From Nitrospirota bacterium (GTDB lineage Bacteria; Nitrospirota; Nitrospiria; Nitrospirales; Nitrospiraceae): a stretch of 17,437 bases of DNA. How positions within the stretch are numbered: position 1 is the stretch's first letter; the number at the start of each line of letters is the position of its first letter. Position numbers and translations under genes: made by a program. Shown piece after piece: positions 1 to 7,357 of this stretch. A model generated the notes under the pieces. That model had not been told where the DNA came from. It saw only the letters and a program-made list of their open reading frames with translations, and did not search any database. Location of the stretch: positions 1 to 17,437 of the forward strand of contig JACRQB010000024.1 in assembly GCA_016222925.1 (NCBI GenBank), in the 5' to 3' direction.

Positions 1-433
1 ATCCACTACTAATCCATCGGTCTCGAGCCCGATGGGGAAAGCGCCCCATCAACACGCTTTCAGCTACGGTAAAGGGAAAGAGCATCTGCGTATCTTGCGG
101 CACCACGCCAACCAGACAGGCGACTTCCCGCTGAGCCTTCGCCGAGAGATCCTGTCCGAATAGGGAGATATGGCCTTGCTGAGGAGTCATCAGTCGCGCC
201 AGTACTTTCAGTAAGGAGGTTTTTCCAGATCCGTTCGGGCCAACCACACCCAGCACCTCACCTTCTTGCACGTGAAAGGAGATGTCATCGAGAATCCATC
301 TGGTCGCTTGTGATGCATGCGACGGATATCGAAACCGAACAGACTGGATATCGTAGGCATGGTCTCGCTCTAGGAGAGGGGTTGAATCACTGCTCATCAT
401 TCCTATCGCTCGATGTTGCCTCGTCCCACTCAT
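1..433 (-). CDS. btuD: Cobalamin-type ABC transporter ATP-binding protein (BtuD/FecE-like), 3' end outside window
   Basis: This is the ATPase subunit that powers corrinoid import through the neighbouring permease. Only about the first 144 residues are in the window. Seen directly: a beta-strand lead-in, the Walker A motif GPNGSGKT (about residues 65-72 from the 433 start), and a Q-loop (VVPQD, Q near 113) followed by the FecE/BtuD-like phrase ESVLMGRFPH. The signature motif and Walker B would lie beyond base 1. The start at 433 is chosen because its ATG overlaps the TGA of the permease by 4 nt and AAAGGA lies about 9 nt upstream. In-frame ATGs at 400 and 397 are alternatives with a poorly spaced AGGA. 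Vitamin B12 as substrate is inferred from the riboswitch at the head of the operon; the ATPase alone could equally serve heme or siderophore import. Confidence 0.88.
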   Translation of the reverse strand, partial: MSGTRQHRAIGMMSSDSTPLLERDHAYDIQSVRFRYPSHASQATRWILDDISFHVQEGEVLGVVGPNGSGKTSLLKVLARLMTPQQGHISLFGQDLSAKAQREVACLVGVVPQDTQMLFPFTVAESVLMGRFPHRARDRWISSG

Positions 434-1581
434 GCCAAGCGATCCTTTCGCCAGAGCAAGAGGTAGATAAAGAACGGCCCACCGGCCAGAGCGGTGATAA
501 TACCAACAGGAATCTCCGTCGGTGCGATCAGTGTCCGCGCCACCGTATCGGCACCCATCAGGAAGGTGCCTCCAACCAACGCCGATGCAGGAAGCAGTAA
601 GCGATGATCGGCACCGATCACGAGCCGTACGGCGTGGGGAACGACCATGCCAATAAAACCGATCATTCCACTGACAGACACCACCGCTCCCGTCACCAAT
701 GCCGTCAAGACAAACAGCGACCGCTTCGCCTGTTCTGTATCGATACCAAGCGTACGGGCAGACTCTTCTCCTAACGCCAAGATGTTGAGGACGCGCATAT
801 GACGAAAAAGCAGAAAGAGGCCGATCGAGAGATAGATCATGAGCCCAACCAAGCTGCTATAGGTGGGAGCGGTGAGTGTTCCCATCAACCAGGCCATCAT
901 GCCATACGAACGATTCGGTTCAAGGATCGACGTAATGAACATAATTAAGGCTGAAAAGATGGCGTTAAGAATCACCCCGGTCAACAGCAGGCTATGGATC
1001 GGCAGCTGACCATAGGTGGCAGCCGTTCGATAGATCACGACGAGCGCCAAGAGGCCTCCGGCAAATCCACAGGCGGGCAGCGCAGTTTCCGCAAGAAAAG
1101 TGCTTCCTACTCCGAACAAGATCCCCACTGCAGCTCCAAGCGCGGCACCGCTGGAGACACCCAGGAGATAGGGATCGGCCAACGGATTCCGTAATAGTGC
1201 CTGCAAGGCAACTCCCACAGAAGCCAGGGAGCAGCCAACCAAAAATCCTAGCAAGATTCGTGGCAGTCGCACCTGCAGCAGAATGGTTTTTGCAATATCC
1301 GATGTTTCATCAGTACTGTCCTTCAAGCTGACCGTGTCAAACAACGCTCGTAAGACCTCCCTATACGCAATCGGTTGGGCACCGAAGTGGAGGCAGATCA
1401 GGCCCACGACAACGGCCGTGAGACTAAGAACTCCAAGTGTCGCCATCCAGCGTGAGTTCGTAAGGATCGCGCCTGGAGAGACCATACGGCCAGGTTCGTG
1501 AGATAAGACTTCCGTGCAGGACTCAGGCTGAACCATGGCTGGAAGCTGTTTCAACATATCCTCACGGACGAAGCGCACCAT
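430..1581 (-). CDS. btuC: FecCD-family ABC permease, corrinoid import (BtuC-like)
   Basis: This integral membrane subunit forms the translocation channel for vitamin B12-type corrinoids (substrate inferred from the riboswitch). The protein has many hydrophobic segments, consistent with about ten transmembrane helices. It contains characteristic FecCD phrases: LPRILLGFLVG near the N-terminal third, NPLADPYLLGVSSGA, and near the C-terminus GFIGMVVPHAVR followed by GADHRLLLP. About 383 residues is slightly long for the family because of an N-terminal cytoplasmic extension of about 45 residues. The start is uncertain: GTG 1584, ATG 1581 and ATG 1557 are all in frame, and the last has GAGG only 2 nt away. 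The 5' end overlaps the binding-protein gene by about 20 nt and the 3' end overlaps the ATPase by 4 nt, so the three are one operon. Confidence 0.9.
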   Translation of the reverse strand: MVRFVREDMLKQLPAMVQPESCTEVLSHEPGRMVSPGAILTNSRWMATLGVLSLTAVVVGLICLHFGAQPIAYREVLRALFDTVSLKDSTDETSDIAKTILLQVRLPRILLGFLVGCSLASVGVALQALLRNPLADPYLLGVSSGAALGAAVGILFGVGSTFLAETALPACGFAGGLLALVVIYRTAATYGQLPIHSLLLTGVILNAIFSALIMFITSILEPNRSYGMMAWLMGTLTAPTYSSLVGLMIYLSIGLFLLFRHMRVLNILALGEESARTLGIDTEQAKRSLFVLTALVTGAVVSVSGMIGFIGMVVPHAVRLVIGADHRLLLPASALVGGTFLMGADTVARTLIAPTEIPVGIITALAGGPFFIYLLLWRKDRLA

Positions 1582-2566
1582 CACTGGAACCGAACGCGTC
1601 CGGATGGATGGCTCGAGCCAGTTGCTCTAACCCGTCAACAATGCGAGGCCCCGGACGATTTAAGAGGCTCGATGAGACCTCATGGAAACGCTGATGCTTC
1701 ACGGCGGAAAGCGAGTTCCATCGCCGCCACTGCTGTTGCTCGCTGCGTGGCACCGCTTCTACTTCTCCGCTTGGGAAAATCAGTACCTCCGGATCTTCCT
1801 TTAACACGGTCTCCATGCTCAGTCTCGGATAGGCGTCGCTCGCCTGCGTCGCAATGTTCATCCCTCCTGCCACACCGATCATCTGATGGATAAAACTTCC
1901 CGGCCCCACGGTAATCAACGGCTGGCTATTCAGGACATACAGGACACGTCTGGCTGGTAAGGGCTCAACCTTGCGTCTAATCTCAGTAATACGCTGACGC
2001 ATCAGTTGGGTCACCGCGTTCGCCACCGAGACTTTCTCAAACATCTGTCCCAACGTATGAATCTGAAGCGGGATATCTTCTAAGGTGTGCGCATCGAGTA
2101 CGAATACAGGAATCTTGAGCTGCTCAAGCTTCACCTGCAGATCTGGACGGAGAAAGTCCCTGGGCGCCAATACCAATTCCGGCCTGAGTGTGATGATGGC
2201 TTCCACACTGGGATTGGCATACCCCACCTTGGCTTTGGACTTTGCTGCCGACGGATAGTCACAAAACTCCGTAACGCCGACGATTTGTTCCTCCAACCCA
2301 ATGGAGAACAGCATTTCGGTAATACTCGGAGCCAGCGACACGATACGCGCCGGTGGCTTGGCCAAATAGATTCGATGTCCGGCATCATCCACAAATGATC
2401 GTGTTGAGACATGGGCCATGAACGGCATGCCGGTGAGGATTCCCTGCTGTCGTCGCTTCATCTCACCTGACTCTCCTTGCCCACTTTCGGCCGCCAGCGC
2501 GAACAACACCGACAGCGCCACCGGGAGCACGGTTATGAGGGGGTGATATCCTTGCCATCGCTTCAA
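1562..2566 (-). CDS. btuF: ABC transporter substrate-binding protein, corrinoid-type (BtuF-like)
   Basis: This periplasmic binding protein delivers corrinoid to the permease. After a signal peptide (KR, then the hydrophobic run LITVLPVALSVLFALA) comes the helical-backbone-receptor core: PARIVSLAPSITEMLFSIG, VGVTEFCDYP, and VEAIITLRPELVLAP near residues 65-135, then a C-terminal lobe with YVLNSQPLITVGPGSF and GVAGGMNIA. These are typical of the BtuF/FepB fold. The start is odd: the signal peptide is kept only with a TTG start at 2566, which lies right at the end of a terminator U-tract and has GGGGA 9 nt upstream inside the terminator stem. An internal ATG at 2461 has a good AAGGAG but would remove the signal peptide. 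First gene of the riboswitch-controlled operon. Without the riboswitch, other metal-chelate substrates would be possible. Confidence 0.88.
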   Translation of the reverse strand: MKRWQGYHPLITVLPVALSVLFALAAESGQGESGEMKRRQQGILTGMPFMAHVSTRSFVDDAGHRIYLAKPPARIVSLAPSITEMLFSIGLEEQIVGVTEFCDYPSAAKSKAKVGYANPSVEAIITLRPELVLAPRDFLRPDLQVKLEQLKIPVFVLDAHTLEDIPLQIHTLGQMFEKVSVANAVTQLMRQRITEIRRKVEPLPARRVLYVLNSQPLITVGPGSFIHQMIGVAGGMNIATQASDAYPRLSMETVLKEDPEVLIFPSGEVEAVPRSEQQQWRRWNSLSAVKHQRFHEVSSSLLNRPGPRIVDGLEQLARAIHPDAFGSSDGALRP

Positions 2567-2604
2567 AAGAAAAAATCCCCAAGGCCTACACAGACCTTGA
2601 GGAT
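2564..2604 (-). terminator. Intrinsic terminator, expression platform of the cobalamin riboswitch
   Basis: On the - strand, ATCCTCAAGGTC (2604-2593) pairs over 12 bp, with G-U wobbles, with GGCCTTGGGGAT (2586-2575) around a 6-nt loop. TTTTTTCTTTT follows directly. The U-tract runs into the TTG start codon of the binding-protein gene. The position between aptamer and first gene shows that control is by premature transcription termination. The same stem also hides the only Shine-Dalgarno-like GGGGA. Confidence 0.88.
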
Positions 2605-2625
2605 TGCACCCGCTTCTTCATCCTC
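2599..2625 (-). promoter_or_regulatory. Candidate antiterminator hairpin of the riboswitch
   Basis: On the - strand GAGGAT (2625-2620) is complementary to ATCCTC (2604-2599), which is the 5' end of the terminator stem. Pairing the two would block terminator formation, so they form mutually exclusive structures, as expected for a transcription-terminating riboswitch. The pairing is short (6 bp, 15-nt loop) and the proposal is an inference from complementarity only. Confidence 0.45.
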
Positions 2626-2632
2626 ACCCGTT

Positions 2633-2891
2633 CCCCAGCCTCGAGGGAACACTGGTCAATTCTCCGAGCAGGTCTTCTGGCTCATGGTTCACCCTACTCC
2701 CCGTGCCTTCCCATCCAACATGTGAAGCGTCATTCGTCGTTCGTGAAGCGCCGGAATGAAAACTCTTACAAACTACGCTTCACGAGATACGTTTCACGTG
2801 CCAGACAGTGGCTGTTCCGGGTTTCGTCCCCATTCACAGCGGCGGGACCGCGAAGGAGTTGCACCCTCTTCCCTTACTCTGGAGTTATACT
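2633..2891 (-). ncRNA. Cobalamin (adenosylcobalamin-type) riboswitch aptamer
   Basis: The - strand carries the conserved parts of a class I cobalamin riboswitch in the right order: GGGAAGAGGGTGCAACTCC (core GGTGCAACTCC at 2865-2855), GCGGTCCCGCCGCTGTGA (2851-2834), CCACTG (2811-2806), GGGAAGG (2712-2706), GGTGAACC, and the B12 box GAGCCAGAAGACCTGCTC (2683-2666). A possible P1 pairs CTCCAG (2884-2879) with CTGGGG (2638-2633). The aptamer is unusually long because the variable arm between CCACTG and GGGAAGG holds an inverted repeat. It precedes the corrinoid importer operon and should shut it off when cobalamin is plentiful. Ends are approximate. Confidence 0.93.
2719..2800. repeat. Imperfect inverted repeat inserted in the riboswitch variable arm
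   Basis: Outer arms 2719-2730 and 2789-2800 are complementary at 10 of 12 positions, with G-U pairs for the others in one orientation. Inner arms tcgtgaagcg (2741-2750) and cgcttcacga (2776-2785) are perfectly complementary. Loop 2751-2775. The unit (c)GTGAARCG occurs four times as two nested pairs, which looks like a small palindromic (REP/MITE-like) element lodged in a tolerant stem of the aptamer. Confidence 0.7.
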
Positions 2892-2897
2892 GGCAGC

Positions 2898-2927
2898 ACA
2901 ATAGGAGAGGGCGGCAAAACTTGTCAA
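2898..2927 (-). promoter_or_regulatory. Sigma70-type promoter of the corrinoid importer operon
   Basis: On the - strand a perfect -35 TTGACA (2927-2922) is followed by an 18-nt spacer and a -10 TATTGT (2903-2898). The start of transcription would fall near 2890, just ahead of the first conserved riboswitch elements, which fits well. Confidence 0.72.
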
Positions 2928-3004
2928 GCTCAGTTATAGCCGCAGAGGCTCATCCCGTTACTCAGGGGCTATTCTCTTTTTGCTCATGAGAGTACACCTC
3001 GTGC

Positions 3005-3034
3005 TTGTGACCATTCATGCAGCTGTGGTATTAT
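3005..3034 (+). promoter_or_regulatory. Candidate promoter of rpmB
   Basis: TTGTGA (3005-3010), an 18-nt spacer and TATTAT (3029-3034) lie about 45 nt upstream of the rpmB start codon. It is arranged divergently from the riboswitch promoter. Confidence 0.55.
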
Positions 3035-3079
3035 CATCCGATTTTGATCAGGTTCATTTCGTTAAGAAGGAGAACGACC

Positions 3080-3271
3080 GTGGCATGGATGTGTGAGATT
3101 TGCCAAAAGAAGCCGGTATCGGGCAACAATGTGAGTCACGCAAACAACAAAACCAGGCGAGTGTTCAACCCTAATCTTCAAACTGTTCGTGCGGTGGTGG
3201 ATGGGAGTCATAAGCGTATCCGCGTCTGTACGCGCTGTTTGCGTTCCGGGTTAGTCCAAAAAGCGGTCTAA
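3080..3271 (+). CDS. rpmB: 50S ribosomal protein L28
   Basis: L28 is a small protein of the large ribosomal subunit. The 63-residue product has the family's N-terminal CxxC (CEIC), GNNVSHANNKTRRVFNPNLQ, a basic middle and a second CTRC near the C-terminus. It is therefore the zinc-ribbon (four-cysteine) form. The start is the GTG at 3080, preceded by AAGGAG with 7 nt spacing; extending further upstream would add residues not seen in L28. It stands alone with its own promoter, converging with the small exported-protein gene that ends at 3297. No convincing terminator follows. Confidence 0.95.
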   Translation: MAWMCEICQKKPVSGNNVSHANNKTRRVFNPNLQTVRAVVDGSHKRIRVCTRCLRSGLVQKAV

Positions 3272-3296
3272 GGGCGTTTCCCTCTTCACACGCACG

Positions 3297-3611
3297 TTAC
3301 GGCGCCCCCCAGAGAATCCGACCTCCTCGCTCGACCAGCTTGATGACCGATGGATCATCAGGGGAGAGCGTCAGGGTGCGGTTACCGTCTTTGCTCCTGA
3401 GTACGAGCCCGACTTCGCCATTCGCGTCCAACCCGAGGCCGGCCCTGGCTTGCCCCTTTGCGTCCAGCAGTAAAAACTCCTCGGCATTCACTCCATTCTG
3501 TTTCTGCGCTTCAGCCGATTTCGGCAAAAACACCTGAGCGCTGAATAGGCCACCGACCATGCCTCCGAAAAATGCCGCCGTGCAGAGCAAAAGCATCTGT
3601 TTGTGCGTCAC
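3297..3611 (-). CDS. Small exported or membrane-anchored hypothetical protein
   Basis: I do not recognise a named family. The 104-residue product begins with a signal sequence or anchor (MTHKQMLLLCTAAFFGG, then VGGLFSAQVFLP). A roughly 70-residue exported part follows, with EEFLLLDAKGQARAGLGLD, GEVGLVLRSKDGNRTLTLSPDD and a C-terminal GRILWGAP. The repeated short strands of the form L.L.D..G..R suggest a small beta-rich domain. The start is set at GTG 3611 because AAAGGA lies 6 nt upstream; the longer reading frame to 3677 and the ATG at 3626 lack a ribosome binding site. It lies between rpmB (convergent) and tRNA-Gly. Confidence 0.72.
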   Translation of the reverse strand: MTHKQMLLLCTAAFFGGMVGGLFSAQVFLPKSAEAQKQNGVNAEEFLLLDAKGQARAGLGLDANGEVGLVLRSKDGNRTLTLSPDDPSVIKLVERGGRILWGAP

Positions 3612-3748
3612 GACCGATCCTTTCATGAAAGACGGTTGAAGTCGCGAAGAGGGGTAGAATACGCCCCAACCAAACACTGGAGGTTGTTATCCGACGGAGA
3701 CAATTGCAGCAAGAATTGTAAGAGTCGTCGGCACGAGCACGCGTGGTT

Positions 3749-3823
3749 TGGAGCGGGCGATGGGATTTGAACCCACGACAACTTGCTTGGGAAGCAAGGA
3801 CTCTACCACTGAGCTACGCCCGC
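3749..3823 (-). tRNA. tRNA-Gly (anticodon CCC), CCA encoded
   Basis: On the - strand the acceptor GCGGGCG pairs with CGCCCGC. The D arm is GCTC-AGTGGTA-GAGT. The anticodon arm is CTTGC-TTCCCAA-GCAAG with CCC at positions 34-36. The T arm contains GTGGG-TTCAAAT-CCCAT, and discriminator T is followed by encoded CCA. It decodes GGG glycine codons. No recognisable terminator follows. Confidence 0.96.
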
Positions 3824-3882
3824 TCGCTGATTTGCATCCTACGCGGGTACTTCACAGCAAGTCAAGAAAGTGATGCTCTCCT

Positions 3883-4862
3883 TCATGATCTCAATTTTGC
3901 AATCGCAAACTTCTTTTTCCCGATCTTGAGGCGGCGTTGTTGATTCACTTCAAAAGCAATGAGCTTGTCGGGATTTGTTTCCTTGATGCCATCGACTTCG
4001 ATTCCGCCTTGAATGATCAAGCGCCTCGCTTCACTGCCGCTGGAAATCAAACCCGTTTTTGCGATCAGCTTCGCAAGCTTGATGGAAGTCTCTCTCTGAC
4101 ATATCTTCAGGTTTCAGATCTACACGTTTGTCTGGCTCATCCGGAAATTCCTTGGCCTGAAACTTTTGCTGAAACTCCCCTCTGGCCTGCCGGCCTGCAT
4201 CCGTACCATGGTAACGAGCCACGATCAGCTCGGCGAGTGTCTGTTTCGCCTCCATCGGATGAAGCGATTTGGCGTGCCCAAGGTCCTCTGTCGTCAGCAA
4301 TTCATAGTACCGATACATTAAGACATCGCTGATCGACATGACTTTTCCAAACATCTCCCCCGGCGTGTCTTCCAATGCGATGTAATTCCCGACGCTCTTG
4401 CTCATCTTCTTGACGCCATCTGTCCCCTCGAGCAAGGGCATCGTGATGACGACTTGGGATTCCTGGCCATAGTCCCGTTGTAACTCGCGTCCCACCAGTA
4501 AGTTGAGCCGGGTCAAGAATCTTGAAAATCTGGCGTTGGTAGGTCTTGGCGTTCTCAAGTACCTGTTCTTTTGTCAATGCTCTACGGGTTTCGGAGACGC
4601 CGGTTGGATCACCGATCATCCCTGTAAAATCACCGATCAAGAAAATAACTTGGTGACCAAGATCCTGGAAGTGTTTCAACTTATGAATCAGGACCGTATG
4701 TCCAAGGTGAAGATCCGGCGCTGTCGGGTCAAAGCCGGCTTTGACCCGCAATGGACGACGCTCCGTGAGTGCCCGCTTGAGCTTGGCTTCTAGCTCAGCA
4801 GGCTGGATCACCTCCACGGCGCCACGTCGAATAAGATCGATCTGCTGATGCACATCCTTCAT
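3883..4862 (-). pseudogene. tyrS: Tyrosyl-tRNA synthetase, disrupted by an internal deletion and a second frameshift
   Basis: TyrRS charges tRNA-Tyr. The remains lie in three different reading frames. Part 1 (4862 to about 4504) has the N-terminus and the HLGH motif (residues 52-55), ending in KILDPAQ. Part 2 (about 4504 to 4090) resumes at NLLVGREL and carries KMSKS (near 4400). Part 3 (about 4080 to 3883) encodes a complete C-terminal S4-type RNA-binding domain (IKLAKLIAKTGLISSGSEAR to KIGKKKFAIAKL). At the first joint roughly 80 codons are absent, including the LYPLxQGYD and GGTDQ segments that make the tyrosine pocket; the size is estimated from the normal length of about 400 residues. 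The second break lies in a GAGAGAGA run, where one lost GA dinucleotide explains the shift. The ATG overlaps the upstream gene by 4 nt. It is either a real pseudogene with another tyrS elsewhere, or an assembly error. Confidence 0.88.
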
Positions 4863-5344
4863 AGCACGCGTCGCTCCGTCGTTCCTTTTGAATCTGATGT
4901 CGAAACCGTCACCAGCAATTTGAGCTGATCAAATTTCTTGGCACCGATACCCTTTACTTCACGAAGGTCTTCGATCTTCCGAAACCCTCCGAGTGATTCC
5001 CTAAAGGCGATCACCCGTTGTGCGAGGACCGCACCAATACCGGGCAAGGCTTCCAGCTCATCCGCCTTCGCCCGATTGAGATCCAACAACGGCCCAACTG
5101 GTGTGGATAACGGCTTCGCAAGTGCGACGACCTCACCATTCGGCTCCTGGCCGCTGCGACCAGGTTGCCCAGGCGCTTGCCCTACCCGATTATCCGGCCC
5201 CGTGGCCGGAACAGGAGCGACCTGCCGTTCAGCGGTGAGTCCAGACACATGACGCGGAGTTGTATGAGGGACCCCTATGATCAAGAAAACAATGCCCACC
5301 GTGACTGCCAGCATGCCAAGCTTGAGCGACAGTGAGGTGATCAT
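4859..5344 (-). CDS. ComEA-like helix-hairpin-helix protein with N-terminal membrane anchor
   Basis: A 161-residue protein. Residues 8-26 form a hydrophobic anchor (LGMLAVTVGIVFLIIGV). Residues 30-85 are a Pro/Gly-rich linker. Residues 87-147 are a ComEA-type tandem helix-hairpin-helix domain: LDLNRAKADELEALPGIG, AQRVIAFRESLGGFRKIEDL, then VKGIG. Such domains bind double-stranded DNA without sequence specificity, on the outside of the cytoplasmic membrane in competence systems. The start ATG overlaps the lpdA stop by 4 nt, and its stop overlaps the tyrS start by 4 nt. No other competence gene is visible, so a role in DNA uptake is an extrapolation from the domain. Confidence 0.85.
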   Translation of the reverse strand: MITSLSLKLGMLAVTVGIVFLIIGVPHTTPRHVSGLTAERQVAPVPATGPDNRVGQAPGQPGRSGQEPNGEVVALAKPLSTPVGPLLDLNRAKADELEALPGIGAVLAQRVIAFRESLGGFRKIEDLREVKGIGAKKFDQLKLLVTVSTSDSKGTTERRVL

Positions 5345-6774
5345 TTTGCTGCCTGCTTTCGGAGCTGATGAATGGCGGCACCATCGACATCTTCCGCCGC
5401 TTCCATCACGCCCTCAGCGAGGGTTGGATGGGCATGAATCATCCCGGCCACTTGACCCACCGTGGCTCCCATCTGCAATGCCAATGCGGCCTCATGAATC
5501 AGATCCGCTGCGTGCGCGCCAAGAATATGGACGCCAAGAATCTTGCCGGTATCGGAATCGGCAATGACTTTGAAAAAGCCGATGATATCCCCCGTGGCTT
5601 GCGCCTTGCCCAAACCTGCATACCGGAAGCGGCCGATCTTCACCGCCTGATCGGGCTCCTGTCCCCTTGCCTGTGCCTGGTCCCGAGCCTGCTGCTCAGT
5701 CAGCCCAACACGCCCGATCTCGGGCAAGGTAAAAATACCGGCGGGGATCACGTCATACTGAATGGTCCGCGGATGTCCCAGAATATTTTCGACTGCCACC
5801 TGCCCCTGCGTCGAGGCGACATGGGCCAACATGGCCTTCCCCGTCACATCACCAATCGCATAAATACCCGATACATTCGTTTCCAGCCGCGCATCAACCA
5901 GAATTTCGCCACGCCGTCCAGTGGTCACACCGACCTGCTCCAATCCAATCCCTCGTGAGTTGAGCCCTCGGCCGACGGAGACTAAGAGCTTCTCTACGGT
6001 GATGGCACTGCCATCTTTCATCTGCACCAGAATCAATTCCGGTGATTGTTCTACCTTTTCGACTGTGGTACCCGTCAGCACCGTGACGCCACGTTTTTTC
6101 AATTCACGAGTCATGGTGGATGAGACTTCTTCATCCTCTAACGGCAAGATCCGTGGCATCAGCTCAACCATCGTCACCTGCGTGCCAAGCCCGCTATACA
6201 ATGAGGCAAACTCAGAGCCCTCCACGCCACCGCCAATAATCATGAGACTGGCCGGGATCTGTGTAAGATCCAGTATCTGCTGGCTGGTCAGAATTTGTCG
6301 TCCATCGATTGGAAATTGAGGAAGGTTGGGCCACGATGATCCGGTGGCAACGACCAACGCGTCAGCCTGGATCTCGCACTGACTCCCATCAGATTTGGTG
6401 ACCACGATGGTCCGCGTATTCTTGATCGTTCCCTGCCCACTTATGTGATCAATGCCCCACCCCTTGAACAACGTCGTAATCCCTTTCACAAGGGTCGCCA
6501 CGACTTTATCTTTTCGCGACACCATCCGTGCAAGGTCATAGGCGACAGGTCCCTGAAACAGGAGTCCCAGCTCCTCCGCTTTTTTTAGTTTGTCGCCAAG
6601 TTCTACCACGGAGAGGAGGGCTTTACTCGGAATGCAACCCCAGTTGAGGCAGACTCCACCAAGCTTCTCTCGCTCGATGACCGTCACTCGAGCGCCGAGC
6701 TGTGCTGCACGGATAGCAGCCACATATCCACCGGGGCCGGCACCAAGAATGGCAATATGAGTTGGAGAAGTCAT
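5341..6774 (-). CDS. lpdA: Dihydrolipoyl dehydrogenase (E3)
   Basis: This FAD enzyme reoxidises protein-bound dihydrolipoamide with NAD+ for 2-oxoacid dehydrogenase complexes and the glycine cleavage system. The 477 residues are full length and complete. They include the N-terminal FAD motif GAGPGG (11-16), the redox disulfide CLNWGC (C42 and C47), the NAD motif GGGVEGSE (181-188), the second FAD motif GIYAIGDV (near 310), and the C-terminal dimerisation domain with the His-Glu pair in HAHPTLAE (H449, E454). It lies 92 nt downstream of gcvH, the lipoylated carrier that it would serve, and overlaps the ComEA-like gene. The start ATG at 6774 gives the expected N-terminus, although no strong ribosome binding site precedes it. 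Confidence 0.96.
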   Translation of the reverse strand: MTSPTHIAILGAGPGGYVAAIRAAQLGARVTVIEREKLGGVCLNWGCIPSKALLSVVELGDKLKKAEELGLLFQGPVAYDLARMVSRKDKVVATLVKGITTLFKGWGIDHISGQGTIKNTRTIVVTKSDGSQCEIQADALVVATGSSWPNLPQFPIDGRQILTSQQILDLTQIPASLMIIGGGVEGSEFASLYSGLGTQVTMVELMPRILPLEDEEVSSTMTRELKKRGVTVLTGTTVEKVEQSPELILVQMKDGSAITVEKLLVSVGRGLNSRGIGLEQVGVTTGRRGEILVDARLETNVSGIYAIGDVTGKAMLAHVASTQGQVAVENILGHPRTIQYDVIPAGIFTLPEIGRVGLTEQQARDQAQARGQEPDQAVKIGRFRYAGLGKAQATGDIIGFFKVIADSDTGKILGVHILGAHAADLIHEAALALQMGATVGQVAGMIHAHPTLAEGVMEAAEDVDGAAIHQLRKQAAK

Positions 6775-6866
6775 GTGGATCAGTCACTCATTGTCGATTC
6801 AGGCATTGCTGACCGTCACCGATGATCCAATCACGCAATGATGCAGAGATCCAACAGACAGGACAC

Positions 6867-7253
6867 TCAATGTTTTTGACTGGCGAGAAAGGCTTCGTAC
6901 TGAGCAGCCGTCATTAACTGATCAACTTCCGCCGGATCGGCCAGATCGATGATCGCGATCCAACCCTTGCCGTAGGGATCGGAATTCACCACTTCAGGAT
7001 TATCTTTAAGGGCGGTGTTAATCCGGCTCACCGTTCCGCTCACCGGCGTATAGAGCGTAGAGGTTGTTTTCGTCGATTCCACTTCACCGATCTGTTGGCC
7101 GACCTTGACTGAGACGCCCACTTTGGGCAGATCCAGAAACACGATATCGCCTAAGGCATCCTGCGCGAAATCACTGATACCCACAGTCGCTTGTTTCCCA
7201 TCGAGGCGAACCCACTCATGTTCTTTGTGAAAACGCAAATCGGATGGAATCAT
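6867..7253 (-). CDS. gcvH: Glycine cleavage system H protein
   Basis: The H protein carries the aminomethyl group on a lipoyl arm between the P, T and L proteins. The 128-residue product is normal in length, with KEHEWVRLDG at the N-terminus, FAQDALGDIVFLDLPKVG in the middle, and the lipoylation site VESTKTTS (K62), followed by the family's PVSGTVSRIN and NPEVVNSDPYGKGWI. The start ATG at 7253 has GGGAG 5 nt upstream. A promoter lies about 100 nt upstream. gcvT and gcvP are not in the window; the next gene is lpdA (the L protein). Confidence 0.96.
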   Translation of the reverse strand: MIPSDLRFHKEHEWVRLDGKQATVGISDFAQDALGDIVFLDLPKVGVSVKVGQQIGEVESTKTTSTLYTPVSGTVSRINTALKDNPEVVNSDPYGKGWIAIIDLADPAEVDQLMTAAQYEAFLASQKH

Positions 7254-7357
7254 GTCGGCTCCCTATGAAGAAAGTTCAACGTGAGATCAGGCGAAACGAA
7301 CGGACACTCCCCCTCGGTCACCACTCAATCTCAGCCAGATCTTCTAACTTTTTCAGG

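Noticed and set aside
3269..3300. Possible terminator after rpmB (AGGG-CGTTT-CCCT)
   Set aside because: The stem is only 4 bp and is not followed by a U-run.
5368..6319. Two + strand open frames of 196 and 132 codons
   Set aside because: Both are antisense to lpdA, which has every family motif; their translations look like reverse-frame noise.
7254..7357. Possible glycine riboswitch in the gcvH leader
   Set aside because: None of the conserved paired-aptamer motifs were seen, and the leader is too short for a tandem glycine riboswitch.
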